This document shows, in pieces, positions 27,410-36,761 of a stretch of 55,888 nucleotides of DNA. Numbering within the stretch: the stretch's first letter is position 1; the number at the start of each line of letters is the position of its first letter. Made by a program: the position numbers and the translations under genes. The stretch covers positions 1-55,888 of the forward strand of contig JANYLR010000095.1 in NCBI GenBank assembly GCA_025363715.1. Direction: 5' to 3'. A model generated the notes under the pieces. The model ran no database searches, had not been told where the DNA came from, and worked only from the letters and a program-made list of their open reading frames with translations. The DNA comes from Holophagaceae bacterium (GTDB lineage Bacteria; Acidobacteriota; Holophagae; Holophagales; Holophagaceae).

Positions 27410-28129
27410 TTGAAAACCCTGCTGCAGAAAATCACGGGGCGGGACCAGCGCCTGGCAGGCTTCCGGCACTACGAATTGCTGGTCCACGTCTACGTGGTAC
27501 TGCTGCTCATCAGCAACCTCATGGGCCCCAAGCCCACGCAGATCGGGCCCTTCATCTTCAGTGGCGCTCAGCTGCTCTTCCCCATCACCTACATCTTCAG
27601 CGACATCTTCACGGAAGTGTACGGCTATGGCGGGTCCCGCCGGGCCATCTGGATCGCCTTTCTGGCCAATGTGCTGATGGGCTTTTTCGCGCTGTTCATG
27701 GTCTGGCTGCCGGCCGCACCGGATTGGCCCAAGGAGAACCAGCGGGCCTTCGAGATCGTCTTCGGGAACACGACCAGGGGCATCCTGGCCAGCCTGGCGG
27801 CCTTCTGGGTCGGAGAATTCGTCAACAGCTACGTCATGGCGAGGATGAAGCTCTGGACCGGGGGGCGCTGGCTCTGGACCCGTACCGTCGGCAGTACGGT
27901 GGCAGGGCAAGCGGTGGATAGCCTGGTGGTGACCTTCGGCCTCTTCGCCTTCACCCTGCCGGTGAAGACCATCCTCGTGATGGCGGGTAGCGGCTACTTG
28001 TTCAAGGTGCTCTACGAAGCCGCCGTGACGCCCCTCACCTACGCCGCGGTGGCCTTCCTCAAGCGCGAAGAAGGCGTGGATGTCTTCGATGAAGACACCA
28101 ATTTCAGCCCCTTCGTGAAGGACCGATGA
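27410..28129 (+). CDS. Queuosine precursor transporter (YhhQ/VUT family)
   Basis: A 239-residue integral membrane protein with about six helices. Family motifs are visible: SNLMGPKPTQIGPFIFSGAQ, FPITYIFSDIFTEVYGYGGS, FVNSYVMARMKLWTGG and GSTVAGQAVDSLVVTFGLF. YhhQ imports preQ0/preQ1 for tRNA queuosine modification. The start is a TTG with a perfect AGGAGG upstream; no ATG fits as well. The leader can fold over this site. Confidence 0.9.
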   Translation: MKTLLQKITGRDQRLAGFRHYELLVHVYVVLLLISNLMGPKPTQIGPFIFSGAQLLFPITYIFSDIFTEVYGYGGSRRAIWIAFLANVLMGFFALFMVWLPAAPDWPKENQRAFEIVFGNTTRGILASLAAFWVGEFVNSYVMARMKLWTGGRWLWTRTVGSTVAGQAVDSLVVTFGLFAFTLPVKTILVMAGSGYLFKVLYEAAVTPLTYAAVAFLKREEGVDVFDEDTNFSPFVKDR

Positions 28130-28244
28130 CCCGGTGGATGGGTGACCGAACTATCATCAATGGGACTGAATGCTCTTGATTCCAGCCCATGACCCCCCGC
28201 GAATCGGCCCTTGACCCAGACCTGCCGCGGTTTCCGGAGCCTCG

Positions 28245-29102
28245 ATGCTGCCCGCGCACGTGATCCTCAGGGGCTTTGAGACCCTGCCCGTCGCTCCCGA
28301 AGTCGTCGCCCGACTGGCGCCGTTCCTCAAGGGCGGGGACCTGGACCCGGCGGCCTTTGAGCAGACTGTGAAGTTCGATCCGGTGCTCACCGCGAACCTG
28401 ATCCAGGCGGCCCATCGACTCCTGGAGCCCGGGGCGGCCCCCATCGCCTCCCTGGAGGAAGCCATCGAGCGGGTCGGCCTCCACCGGCTGCTAGAGCTGG
28501 CGGTGGGCACTTCGCTGCGCCGCACCCTGCCTGCGCGTCTGCCGGGCTATGGCATCAGCGCCGGGAAGTTCTGGATCCACTGCATCGCCGTGGCCACCCT
28601 CGGGGAAGCCATCGCCCAGCGCATCGACCTCCCCTCGGCGGACCTGGCCTTCACCGCCGGGCTGCTGCACGACATCGGTCAGCTGGCCATCGGCGACTTC
28701 TTCGCCGAGAACATGCCCGAGTCGGACTGGTGGACCTTCGGCACCCCCGAGGACGAGCGCACCCTGCTGAGCTGCAACCACTGCGACATCGGCAAGCTTG
28801 TGGCGGAGCGGTGGCAGCTGCCCCTGGCCGTCATCGAGGCCTGCCGCTGGCATCACGAGCTGGCGAAGGCGCCCGCGGGCATCGACCGGGGCCTGAACAC
28901 CGTCATCCATGCTGCCGATGCGCTGGCCTACAGCCTTGGGTTCAAGGGGGTCGGGTACCCCGGGGAGGTGCTGGACGAGCTGGCGCCTGGGCAGCTCGGG
29001 CTTAGCGCGCAGGAGCTGCTGGACCTGGCCCAGGGCTGCCGACGCGCCATCGGCCAGAACGCCATCGCCTCGGGCATGGGGGCTTCCTTGGACTCAGCCT
29101 AG
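28245..29102 (+). CDS. HDOD domain protein
   Basis: A 285-residue protein made of one HDOD domain (about residues 12-210) and a helical tail. The domain retains an HD pair in TAGLLHDIGQLAIGDFF plus a later HH in EACRWHHELAKAP, so it may keep a metal-binding HD site that many HDOD proteins lose. HDOD proteins serve in bacterial signalling, often linked to motility and cyclic dinucleotides. No partner domain (EAL or response regulator) is fused. The ATG at 28245 is used. Confidence 0.85.
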   Translation: MLPAHVILRGFETLPVAPEVVARLAPFLKGGDLDPAAFEQTVKFDPVLTANLIQAAHRLLEPGAAPIASLEEAIERVGLHRLLELAVGTSLRRTLPARLPGYGISAGKFWIHCIAVATLGEAIAQRIDLPSADLAFTAGLLHDIGQLAIGDFFAENMPESDWWTFGTPEDERTLLSCNHCDIGKLVAERWQLPLAVIEACRWHHELAKAPAGIDRGLNTVIHAADALAYSLGFKGVGYPGEVLDELAPGQLGLSAQELLDLAQGCRRAIGQNAIASGMGASLDSA

Positions 29103-29275
29103 CGAACCGATCACCTGGATGGAGGCCCCTGGGCCAGTATCGGTGCCTGCGTGGACAGGATTGTCAGGTGAATCTGGATGAATCGACACATGAACAGAGT
29201 CCATTCAGGGGCTCCCTCGAACCGCCGACCTCCATGACGATGGGTGGGCAAGGGGTTGGGCCAAAATCGACCCAC

Positions 29276-29393
29276 ATGCAGTAAAGCCATGAATGTCAAA
29301 TGGCTCGAAGCCTCTCGAGGTTTCTGTGGGAGCGGACCGTGGGTCCTGATGAACCCAGGTGGGCTGAAGCTGAATGCAGTAATTCTATGAATG
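29276..29393. repeat. Paired 20-bp direct repeats upstream of the propeller gene
   Basis: Two copies of ATGCAGTAAnnnnATGAATG lie at 29276-29295 and 29374-29393, 98 bp apart, in the 359-bp gap before the beta-propeller gene. The 16 defined positions are identical and the four central bases differ. The second copy merges into an AT-rich stretch (29385-29412), a likely promoter zone. They may be operator sites. The rest of the gap, from 29103, shows no gene. Confidence 0.5.
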
Positions 29394-29461
29394 ATTATTC
29401 TTAAATATTCAATCTGAGTGGCATGGCGAGTGCTTTCCCTTTCTTGGGGAGGTGCCCTGAT

Positions 29462-31504
29462 ATGTCAACCAAAGCACGCCAGGCGGGAAACACGCAAGCG
29501 GTCGACCTGATCGATCGGCCCGAGGCCACGACAACGAACAAACTTGTGGGATTGGAGGACCCCTATGCGTCGGTCACGGTGCAGGTGTCTCTGCCCAAGC
29601 TGAAGGCCCGTGCCAAGGATGCCGGCGTGAAGCGGGTTGGCATCGTGCCTGAAGTGGAAACCCTGTTCACATTTTCGCGGGCCGGGGCGGTGCGATCGGT
29701 GTCCACCTCCACCCAGGATCTACTCTTCCCGGCCAACGCCGGCACCACTGACACGAACGTCGTCAACCATGGTGGTGCCATCGCGTCGGGCGTGCCAGTG
29801 GAACTGGTGTTCTGGGGTTCGGCCTGGAACACCCCAGCCAACAGCGCCCTGCGGGCCCAGGTGGTGGCCGCTCTCAGCGGACTTATCGCCGGTCCCTACT
29901 TCAGTCAGCTGAAGCAGTACGGGGCCGCCCGTCCGAGCTTCAAGGGTGCGGTGACGCTCGTGTCACCCGGTCCACCCACCAACTTCGATGATGGCGATGT
30001 CGGCGATGCGCTCTGGAACATGATCGACGCCAGCGTCTTCCCCGAGCCAGACGAACCCGGAGGCCGAAACTTCTACTGCTTCTTCATGCCACCGGGTACC
30101 AGCTACAAGCCCGGCGGGGCCCTCGGCGCCCACAGCTGGCCCCACGACTATGACTTCCCCTTCGACTGGGATACCTCCTGGGTCGCCTGGGTTGGGTTCG
30201 GCAGCCTGAACACCATCACCCGGGTTTTCGGCCATGAACTGGCCGAGACCTGTAGCGATCCCGAAGGCGACGGCTGGTACGTCAACAGCGATGGCAGCGA
30301 GATCGGCGACCTCTGCAACTCGCGCCAGGGCTTCGTGCGTGGGGTATGGGTCGAGGGCTACTGGTCGCGCCGGCACAACGCCTGCATCATCCCCACCAGC
30401 CTAGCCGCCGAAGTCAGTCCGGTGGCTCGGATGTCTGGCCAGCTAGACCTCTTCGTCACCGGGAACGATGGCCGCGTCTACACGTCGTGGTGGCACGAGG
30501 GCTCGACTTGGTCTGGCCTCAACAACAACTGGTCTCCCATCGGGGGCTTCTTCCCGGTCGGCGCGACCGTCAGCGCGGTGGCTCGCATGTCGAACCACCT
30601 GGACCTGTTCGTGGTCGGCTATGATGGGCGGATCTACACGTCCTGGTGGCATGAGGGCCAGCCATGGTCTGGCGCCAACGACAACTGGGCTCCCATCGGC
30701 GGCTTCTTCCCCGTCGGGGCCCGGGTGAACGTTGTAGCCCGCATGACCGACCAGCTGGATCTGTTCGTCGTCGGCAACGATGGTCGGGTGTACACCTCGT
30801 GGTGGCACGAAGGCTCGATCTGGTCGGGTATCAACGACAGCTGGGCTTCGATCGGCGGGTTCTTCCCCGTCGGCGCATCGGTGAACGCGGTAGCCCGCAT
30901 GGCGAACCACCTCGACCTGTTCGTGATCGGTAGTGATGGTCGTGTCTACACGTCCTGGTGGCACCAGGGTCAGCAGTGGTCCGGCATCAATGACAACTGG
31001 GCTCCGATCGGGGGCTTCTTCCCGGCGGGCGCGACCGTCAGCGCGGTGGCCCGGGCCAGCGACCAGCTGGACCTGTTTGTGATCGGCAACGACGGTCGCG
31101 TCTACACCTCGTGGTGGCACGAGGGCTCATTGTGGTCAGGCATCAACAACAACTGGGCGCCCATCGGCGGGTTCTTCCCGATCGGGGCCACGGTCACCGC
31201 GGTGGCCCGCATGTCGAACCACCTCGACCTGTTCGTCGTCGGCAACGACGGTCGCGTCTATACCTCGTGGTGGCATGAGGGGCAGCAATGGTCGGGCGTT
31301 CACGACAACTGGGCACCCATCGGCGGCTTTTTCCCGCCTGGTTCGACCGTGACGGCAGTTGCCCGCGAGACGAATCATCTCGATCTGTTCGTCACCGGCA
31401 ACGATGGCCGCGTCTACACAGCCTGGTGGCACGAGGGTTCCGAGTGGTCAGGCCTCCATGACAACTGGGCCCCGATCGGCGGCTTCTTCCCCGTGTCGAC
31501 CTGA
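29462..31504 (+). CDS. Seven-repeat beta-propeller (PLL-like lectin) with N-terminal HELAE domain
   Basis: A 680-residue protein starting at the ATG at 29462 with GGGGAGG upstream. Residues 321-680 are seven near-identical 52-residue repeats, each with DLFVxGxDGRVYTSWW and NWAPIGGFFP, the pattern of seven-bladed lectins such as the Photorhabdus PLL family. The N-terminal domain (1-320) ends with FGHELAETCSDPEGDGW and EIGDLCN near residues 255-290, a metal-protease-like HExxE signature known from uncharacterised proteins. I see no signal peptide, so export, if any, is non-classical. Odd- and even-numbered repeats differ consistently (EGS versus EGQ or QGQ). Confidence 0.82.
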   Translation: MSTKARQAGNTQAVDLIDRPEATTTNKLVGLEDPYASVTVQVSLPKLKARAKDAGVKRVGIVPEVETLFTFSRAGAVRSVSTSTQDLLFPANAGTTDTNVVNHGGAIASGVPVELVFWGSAWNTPANSALRAQVVAALSGLIAGPYFSQLKQYGAARPSFKGAVTLVSPGPPTNFDDGDVGDALWNMIDASVFPEPDEPGGRNFYCFFMPPGTSYKPGGALGAHSWPHDYDFPFDWDTSWVAWVGFGSLNTITRVFGHELAETCSDPEGDGWYVNSDGSEIGDLCNSRQGFVRGVWVEGYWSRRHNACIIPTSLAAEVSPVARMSGQLDLFVTGNDGRVYTSWWHEGSTWSGLNNNWSPIGGFFPVGATVSAVARMSNHLDLFVVGYDGRIYTSWWHEGQPWSGANDNWAPIGGFFPVGARVNVVARMTDQLDLFVVGNDGRVYTSWWHEGSIWSGINDSWASIGGFFPVGASVNAVARMANHLDLFVIGSDGRVYTSWWHQGQQWSGINDNWAPIGGFFPAGATVSAVARASDQLDLFVIGNDGRVYTSWWHEGSLWSGINNNWAPIGGFFPIGATVTAVARMSNHLDLFVVGNDGRVYTSWWHEGQQWSGVHDNWAPIGGFFPPGSTVTAVARETNHLDLFVTGNDGRVYTAWWHEGSEWSGLHDNWAPIGGFFPVST

Positions 31505-31526
31505 GTTTCCATAGGTCGGCCTGCAT

Positions 31527-32066
31527 TCACTTCGGCGGAAACTTGGCCAGGATGTCCCGGACGGCCTTGGGCACCACTTCGTTGGCGTCCTCGGGGTTCT
31601 CCAGACCCGTGAGGGCGCCTGCGGCGGCGCCCTGCCAGATCATCTGGTTGGCCTTGAAATCCACGATCTCGATGACGATGGTGCCTTCCTTGTAGTTGCG
31701 CACCTGGCTGCTGCTCACGCCCACGCCGCCGTAGAATGGCCGGTAGCCCCAGCCCCAGCCGGAGCGCACCGTCGTGCGAACCTTCCGGTTCTTCACGATG
31801 GGGTAGTAGGTCACCAGGAAATCCGGATCGGCCTTGGTCTCCATCATGAAGCCCTTGGCCCGCAGTTCCTGCTCCACGGCGGCCCGTACCCGCTTATCCA
31901 TGAGGCTGGTGGTGCCGCCGGTGCCCTTCTTGGAAGTGTAGTAATCGAAGGTCTTGTACCGGCCGTACGAAGCGGTCACGTCGTAGTCGTAGGTCACGTG
32001 GTAGCTGCCGCAGGCCCAAAGCAGGGCCAGGGAGAGCAGGGCGGCGGACAGGGGAAGGGTGCGCAT
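31527..32066 (-). CDS. DUF4136 lipoprotein
   Basis: A 179-residue lipoprotein: signal peptide MRTLPLSAALLSLALLWAC with a lipobox ending in the cysteine at residue 19. The mature part has DUF4136 features: YDYDVTASYGRYKTFDYY, VRAAVEQELRAKGF, DFLVTYYPIVKNRKV, EGTIVIEIVDFKANQMIWQG and the C-terminal VPKAVRDILAKFPPK. Such proteins are probably anchored in the outer membrane; function is not established. It faces the lectin-like gene, with ends 22 bp apart. Confidence 0.88.
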   Translation of the reverse strand: MRTLPLSAALLSLALLWACGSYHVTYDYDVTASYGRYKTFDYYTSKKGTGGTTSLMDKRVRAAVEQELRAKGFMMETKADPDFLVTYYPIVKNRKVRTTVRSGWGWGYRPFYGGVGVSSSQVRNYKEGTIVIEIVDFKANQMIWQGAAAGALTGLENPEDANEVVPKAVRDILAKFPPK

Positions 32067-32127
32067 GAAACCTCCGGTGCACCAGTATGGATGCCCGAGG
32101 ACGAGGTCGGTTGAAGCCTGAAATCGG

Positions 32128-32145
32128 TCTGGGGTGGTCTGGGAT
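32128..32145. promoter_or_regulatory. Direct repeat GGTCTGGG x2, candidate MocR operator
   Basis: GGTCTGGG occurs twice, separated by GT, in the 180-bp divergent region before the MocR gene, with a related GGTCTGTTCTGGGCTG further downstream. MocR proteins generally bind direct repeats near their own promoter. This is a candidate only. Confidence 0.3.
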
Positions 32146-32246
32146 TATTACGAACTGTATCCCTGGGGCCGGGACGGTCTGTTCTGGGCTGTCCTATTCA
32201 TTTCGTTTCTTGGCAATGGGGGCCTTTCAGGTCGATCCTGTAGGGG

Positions 32247-33731
32247 ATGACTCTCGATCCCACCCTCGACCCAGGCGCGTCCAGCCCCCTGTATCTGCAA
32301 CTGCAGCGGCGGCTTCGTGGTCTTATCCAACAGGGCGAGTGGCGGCCGGGCACCCGTCTGCCTGCAGTGCCGGAGCTGGCCCAGCGCTGGGGCGTGCACC
32401 GCCTGACGGTACTGAAGGCCATCGCCGGGCTGAAGCGCACGGGCTGGATCCAGACCGTCCAGGGCCGGGGCAGCTTCGTGGCGCCGCGCCTGCCGGAGGC
32501 CCCGGGCCTGCGGGCCACCAGCGAGTTCCCCTTCGAGGGCTCGCCTTTGCTGGTGCACGACGGCGAGCTGGGTTCGTGGCTGGGGGAAACCCTGGAACGG
32601 GCCCAGGACAGCCACCTGGTGAGCTTCTCCGCCGGGTTCATCCCCTCCGACCTCCTGCCCGGCGAGCAGCTGCGGCGGCTCACGGCCCAGGTGCTGAAGG
32701 ACCTTGGCTCTGAGGCCTGGGTCTACTCCCCGCCTGCGGGCTTCGTGCCCTACCTGGAGGCCGTGGGCCGCTGGCTGGCCTCCGAAGGCGAGCCCATCGA
32801 CGAGGGCTGGGGCATTCGAACGTTGCCGGGGGCCCAGTCGGGTCTGGCTCTGGCGCTGGAATCCTTCACGGTGCCCGGGGACCGGGTGCTGGTGGAAAGC
32901 CCCTGCTACGTGGGCATCCTGGCTCTCATCCGCGCCCTGGGTCGCGAGGCCGTGCCCGTGCCCGTCGATCGCCAGGGCCTGGACCCCGATCGCCTGGCCT
33001 CTGCCCTGCAGCGCAGCGAAGCGAAGCTGCTCTTCACGGTGCCCAGCTTCCACAATCCCACCGGCATGACCCAGTCCAAGGCTCGCCGGGAGCGGGTGCT
33101 GGCCCTGACCCGGGCCCACGGCGTGATCCTGGTGACCGACTCGGCCTACGGCGACCTGCGCTTCTCCGGCAATTCCTTGCCGCCCTTCCGCCGGCTGGAG
33201 GGCGCCGACCATGTCATCCACCTGGGCAGCTTCTCCAAGTCCCTGGCGGCGGGCCTGCGCCTCGGCTACCTCATCGCGAAGGACGACCTGCTGCGGCGCA
33301 TGGCGCCCATTCAGGAAGTGCAGACCATCGCCCAGCCGCCCCTCATGCAGGCCGTGGTGGCGCGCTTCCTCGATAACGGCGGCTTCCGCCGCCACCTGGC
33401 CCGGCTGCGGCGCGCCCTCAAGGAGCGCCGGGACGCGATGGTGGAGGCCCTGGCCGAGCATTTTCCCTCTGGCACCCAGGTCTCGGAGCCCAAGGGCGGC
33501 ATGCACCTCTGGGTGGTGATGCCGGAGGATTTCTCGGCCCTGGACCTGCACCGGGACGCTCTGCAGCACGGCCTCGGCTTCGCGCCGGGCCCCCTCTTCT
33601 TTGCCGATGGCCGGGGCACCAACTGCCTGCGCCTGAACTTCTCCACCCACGACCCCGTGACCACCCGAGAGGCCATCGCCCGACTGGGCCATCTGGTGCA
33701 TCGGGTCGGATCCGATCCTCACCCTCTTTGA
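32247..33731 (+). CDS. MocR-type regulator (GntR HTH fused to aminotransferase domain)
   Basis: A 494-residue PLP-binding transcription factor. Residues about 10-80 are a GntR winged helix (GTRLPAVPELAQRWGVHRLT, GLKRTGWIQTVQGRGSFV). The rest is a class I aminotransferase fold, with the PLP lysine in HLGSFSKSLAAGLRLGY and FHNPTGMTQ. MocR regulators sense PLP or amine-PLP adducts. It lies 11 bp upstream of a branched-chain aminotransferase, so it may regulate that gene or itself. Confidence 0.93.
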   Translation: MTLDPTLDPGASSPLYLQLQRRLRGLIQQGEWRPGTRLPAVPELAQRWGVHRLTVLKAIAGLKRTGWIQTVQGRGSFVAPRLPEAPGLRATSEFPFEGSPLLVHDGELGSWLGETLERAQDSHLVSFSAGFIPSDLLPGEQLRRLTAQVLKDLGSEAWVYSPPAGFVPYLEAVGRWLASEGEPIDEGWGIRTLPGAQSGLALALESFTVPGDRVLVESPCYVGILALIRALGREAVPVPVDRQGLDPDRLASALQRSEAKLLFTVPSFHNPTGMTQSKARRERVLALTRAHGVILVTDSAYGDLRFSGNSLPPFRRLEGADHVIHLGSFSKSLAAGLRLGYLIAKDDLLRRMAPIQEVQTIAQPPLMQAVVARFLDNGGFRRHLARLRRALKERRDAMVEALAEHFPSGTQVSEPKGGMHLWVVMPEDFSALDLHRDALQHGLGFAPGPLFFADGRGTNCLRLNFSTHDPVTTREAIARLGHLVHRVGSDPHPL

Positions 33732-33742
33732 TAGGAGTTCCT

Positions 33743-34855
33743 ATGAGTCCCACCATGACCAACCCCATGATCGAGATCCGCCCCTCCGCCCAGGCCGCCA
33801 GCCCCGAAGAGCGGGCCAAGCGCATGACCAATCCGGGCTTTGGTCGCATCTTTACGGACCACATGGTGGTGGTCCCCTACAAGGAGGGTGAGGGCTGGGG
33901 TCGGGGCTTGCTGCAGGCCTACGGTCCCATCGCCATGGATCCCGCCGCCTCGGTGTTGCACTATGGCCAGGCCATCTTCGAAGGCTTCAAGGCCTACAAG
34001 CAGCCGGATGGTGCCATCGCCTGCTTCCGCCCCGAAGCCAATGCGCGGCGCTTCAACAACTCCGCGACCCGCCTGGCCATGCCCGAGCTGCCGGAGGCCA
34101 TCTTCCTCGAGGCCGCGAAAGCCCTGATCACCCAGGACCAGGCTTGGGTGCCCGGTGCCGTGGGCGAGAGCCTCTACCTGCGCCCCCTCATGATCGCCAC
34201 GGAAGCCGCCCTGGGCGTGCGCCCCAGCAACGAGTACCTCTTCATCCTCCTGGCCAGCCCCAGCGGCGCCTACTTCCCCGCCGGCGTGAAGCCTGTGACC
34301 GTGTGGATCTCCGATGACTATGTGCGCGCGGCGCCGGGTGGCACCGGCTTCGCGAAGTGCGCGGGCAACTACGCCGCCAGCCTCGTGGCCCAGCGCCAGG
34401 CGCAGGGCGAGGGCTGCGACCAGGTGGTGTGGCTGGACGCCGTGCACCGGAAGTACATCGAAGAAATGGGCGGCATGAACATCTTTTTCGTCTACCAGGA
34501 GAAGGGCGAGGCCGTGGTCGTGACCCCGGAACTCACGGGCACCCTGCTGCCGGGCATCACCCGCGATAGCCTGCTGCAGATCGCGCGGGAGCTGGGCTAC
34601 CGTGCCGAGGAACGCAAGATCACCGTGGACGAGTGGCGCACCGCCATTCAGGAGGGCCGCATGACCGAGGCCTTCGCCTGCGGCACTGCCGCCGTCATCA
34701 CCCCCGTGGGCCACGTGAAATCCCGCCACGGCAACTGGACCATGCACAACGGCGAGACCGGCCCCGTGGCCGCGAAGCTTCGCGAGACCCTGCTCAACAT
34801 GCAGCATGGCCTCAGCCAGGAAAGCCACGGGTGGATGAAGCGGATCGTAGGCTAG
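33743..34855 (+). CDS. ilvE: Branched-chain amino acid aminotransferase
   Basis: A fold-type IV PLP enzyme that interconverts branched-chain amino acids and their 2-oxo acids. The 370-residue length fits the long BCAT-II subtype. The motifs are HYGQAIFEGFKAYK, the PLP-lysine region GGTGFAKCAGNYAASL, EEMGGMNIFFV and ACGTAAVITPVG. The ATG at 33743 is preceded by AGGAG. It sits 11 bp after the MocR gene and is followed by a strong terminator, so the two genes form a unit. Confidence 0.94.
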   Translation: MSPTMTNPMIEIRPSAQAASPEERAKRMTNPGFGRIFTDHMVVVPYKEGEGWGRGLLQAYGPIAMDPAASVLHYGQAIFEGFKAYKQPDGAIACFRPEANARRFNNSATRLAMPELPEAIFLEAAKALITQDQAWVPGAVGESLYLRPLMIATEAALGVRPSNEYLFILLASPSGAYFPAGVKPVTVWISDDYVRAAPGGTGFAKCAGNYAASLVAQRQAQGEGCDQVVWLDAVHRKYIEEMGGMNIFFVYQEKGEAVVVTPELTGTLLPGITRDSLLQIARELGYRAEERKITVDEWRTAIQEGRMTEAFACGTAAVITPVGHVKSRHGNWTMHNGETGPVAAKLRETLLNMQHGLSQESHGWMKRIVG

Positions 34856-34895
34856 CCCGCAAGCCTCCAGGTTCCACCGGACTGGAATCGCATCA

Positions 34896-34925
34896 GCGCC
34901 CCGCACCCGCGGGGCGCCTGCTTTT
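34896..34925 (+). terminator. Intrinsic terminator after ilvE
   Basis: GCGCCCCGC (34896-34904) and GCGGGGCGC (34909-34917) form a perfect 9-bp stem with an ACCC loop, followed by CTGCTTTT. It lies 40 bp after the ilvE stop. Confidence 0.85.
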
Positions 34926-35002
34926 CAGGGGGACGCGGCCCCCCCGAAACGTTATTTACCCGCCAGTCATGTTCGGACGAAGAGGGGTGGGAAGGGGTCA
35001 CC

Positions 35003-36577
35003 ATGCTCAAGAATCTGACCATCGGAAAACGTCTGGCCCTCAGTTTCGGGGTGATCCTGGCCCTGCTGGTGCTGCTGTCCGGCACTGACTTCGTCCTGGG
35101 TACCAAGCGGAACGACCTGCTGGCAAAGCTCAACGGGAACATGGAGCGGGCCATCCAGGCGGGAGAGCTGGGAGCCGCCACGGACAACATCCAGCAGTTC
35201 GTGCAGCAGATCCTGCTGGCCCCCAATGCCGCCGACCGGGAAGCGGCCCACGAAGCCTTGAAGCAGACCAGGGAAGTCTACAAGGCGGGCGCCGCGAAGA
35301 TGGCGGCGGCCGTGGCCACGGAGAGATCCAAGAAGCAACTGGAGGTCATGAACGGGAGCCGGGAACGGGCTCTGGCGTTGAACGAGCGGGTCATCGCCAT
35401 GGCCACTGCCGGGCGGTCCCAGGAGGCCATCGCCACCTACTTCGCGAACAAGAAGGTCAACGACGAGTGGGGCGATGCTGTGGATGGGTTCACCAAGATC
35501 CAGGCCGAGCACGCCAAGAAGCGGATGGAGGATCTGCACGGCCTGGATGCCACGGCCAAGCTGGTGAGCCTGGCGGTCACCCTCGCGGCCCTGGCCCTGG
35601 GGATCGGCCTGGCCGTGACCATCTCCCGTAGCATCACGACCCCGATGAAGGAATTCCAGGGCGGCATGGAGCGGCTAGGGCGGGGCGACTTCACGATCCA
35701 GGTTCAGGCGGAATCCGAGGACGAGTTCGGTCAGATGGGGAAGGCGCTGAACAGCGCCTGCGCCTCTCTGCGGGGCGCCTTCAGCCAGTTTCGGGACAGT
35801 GCTCTGCAGGTGGCCAGCGGCTCCACCCAGCTCAGCGCGGCTTCTGACCAGATGGCCACAGCCAGCAGCGAGATCAGCCATGCCTCCGAATCGCAGCGGG
35901 ATTCGCTGGAGCAGGTGGCCTCGGCCATGACCGAACTGTCCGCCTCCATCGAGCAGGTCAGCCAGCACGTGCGCTCCTCCGGAGGCCAGGTGGTGCAGGC
36001 AGAGAAGGCTGTGGATGAGGGAGCCATCGCGGGGAGCGCAAGCAGCCAGGCCATGGATTCCATTCGGGAGGCCAACACGCAGATGATCCAGGCCGTCACG
36101 GTGATCCAGGACATCGCCCGCCAGACGAACCTGCTCAGCCTCAATGCCGCCATCGAGGCCGCCAAGGCAGGCGCCCAGGGCAAGGGCTTCGCCGTGGTGG
36201 CCGACGAGGTCCGCAAGCTGGCCGAACGCTCTGGCCAGGCTGCCCGCGAGATCGCCGATCTCATCACCCGCACCAACGAAGCCGTACAGGACGGCGAAGG
36301 GCGCGTGGGCGACACGGTCAAGGTGCTGAGCACCATCCGCGTCTCCACCCAGGTCATCGCCCGGATGACGAAGGAGATGGAGACCGCGACCACGGAACAA
36401 TCCCTCACCAGCGGCGAGGTCGCCAAACAGCTGGACAAGGTGAACAGCCAGGTGGCCCAGAACAGCGCCGCGACCACCCAGATGACCGCCACGATTCAGG
36501 AAGTGAACCGGACCGCCACGGACCTGGCCAAGGCCTCCGAGCACCTCCGCGAGGCCATCAGCAAGTACGAGGTCTGA
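35003..36577 (+). CDS. Methyl-accepting chemotaxis protein
   Basis: A 524-residue chemoreceptor. The first membrane helix is about residues 9-32 ([17 protein letters not shown]). A four-helix-bundle sensor occupies about 33-185, and the second membrane helix is about 190-212 ([20 protein letters not shown]). A HAMP domain follows, then the cytoplasmic signalling hairpin with the conserved tip [20 protein letters not shown]. There is no CheR-docking pentapeptide at the C-terminus. No other chemotaxis genes are adjacent, so it is an orphan receptor; the ligand is unknown. Confidence 0.94.
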   Translation: MLKNLTIGKRLALSFGVILALLVLLSGTDFVLGTKRNDLLAKLNGNMERAIQAGELGAATDNIQQFVQQILLAPNAADREAAHEALKQTREVYKAGAAKMAAAVATERSKKQLEVMNGSRERALALNERVIAMATAGRSQEAIATYFANKKVNDEWGDAVDGFTKIQAEHAKKRMEDLHGLDATAKLVSLAVTLAALALGIGLAVTISRSITTPMKEFQGGMERLGRGDFTIQVQAESEDEFGQMGKALNSACASLRGAFSQFRDSALQVASGSTQLSAASDQMATASSEISHASESQRDSLEQVASAMTELSASIEQVSQHVRSSGGQVVQAEKAVDEGAIAGSASSQAMDSIREANTQMIQAVTVIQDIARQTNLLSLNAAIEAAKAGAQGKGFAVVADEVRKLAERSGQAAREIADLITRTNEAVQDGEGRVGDTVKVLSTIRVSTQVIARMTKEMETATTEQSLTSGEVAKQLDKVNSQVAQNSAATTQMTATIQEVNRTATDLAKASEHLREAISKYEV

Positions 36578-36648
36578 TTTAGCTCCCTCCTGTCACCCGC
36601 CTGGGTTTCGCGACTTCGAACCCCCCACCCGCCGCGCTGAAATAAGTG

Positions 36649-36669
36649 CGCCCCGCGGGGCGGGGCGCT
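36649..36669 (-). terminator. Terminator of tRNA-Ser(UGA)
   Basis: GCGCCCC (36649-36655 area) pairs with GGGGCGC (36663-36669 area) and is followed on the minus strand by ACTTATTTC. It lies just past the 3' end of the minus-strand tRNA gene. Confidence 0.6.
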
Positions 36670-36673
36670 GATG

Positions 36674-36761
36674 TGGCGGAGGGTGAGGGATTCGAACCCC
36701 CGAACGCTTGCACGTCTCCAGTTTTCAAGACTGGCGCCATCAACCACTCGGCCAACCCTCC
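36674..36761 (-). tRNA. tRNA-Ser (anticodon UGA)
   Basis: On the minus strand the gene begins GGAGGGTTGGCCGAGTGG and ends ACCCTCCGCCA with CCA encoded. The acceptor arms GGAGGGT/ACCCTCC pair perfectly. The anticodon arm is CCAGT-CTTGAAA-ACTGG, giving anticodon TGA. A long variable arm precedes the T loop GGTTCGAATC, as expected for serine. Confidence 0.97.

Noticed and set aside
27360..27412. Class I preQ1 riboswitch before the queuosine-precursor transporter
   Set aside because: The conserved preQ1-I loop and A-rich tail sequences are missing. Only the pseudoknot topology and the gene context fit, so it is listed as a possible new element rather than a known class.
30422..31501. Regularly spaced repeats that could suggest a CRISPR array
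   Set aside because: The 156-bp periodicity is in frame and encodes seven 52-residue propeller blades; there are no short repeats with unique spacers and no cas genes.
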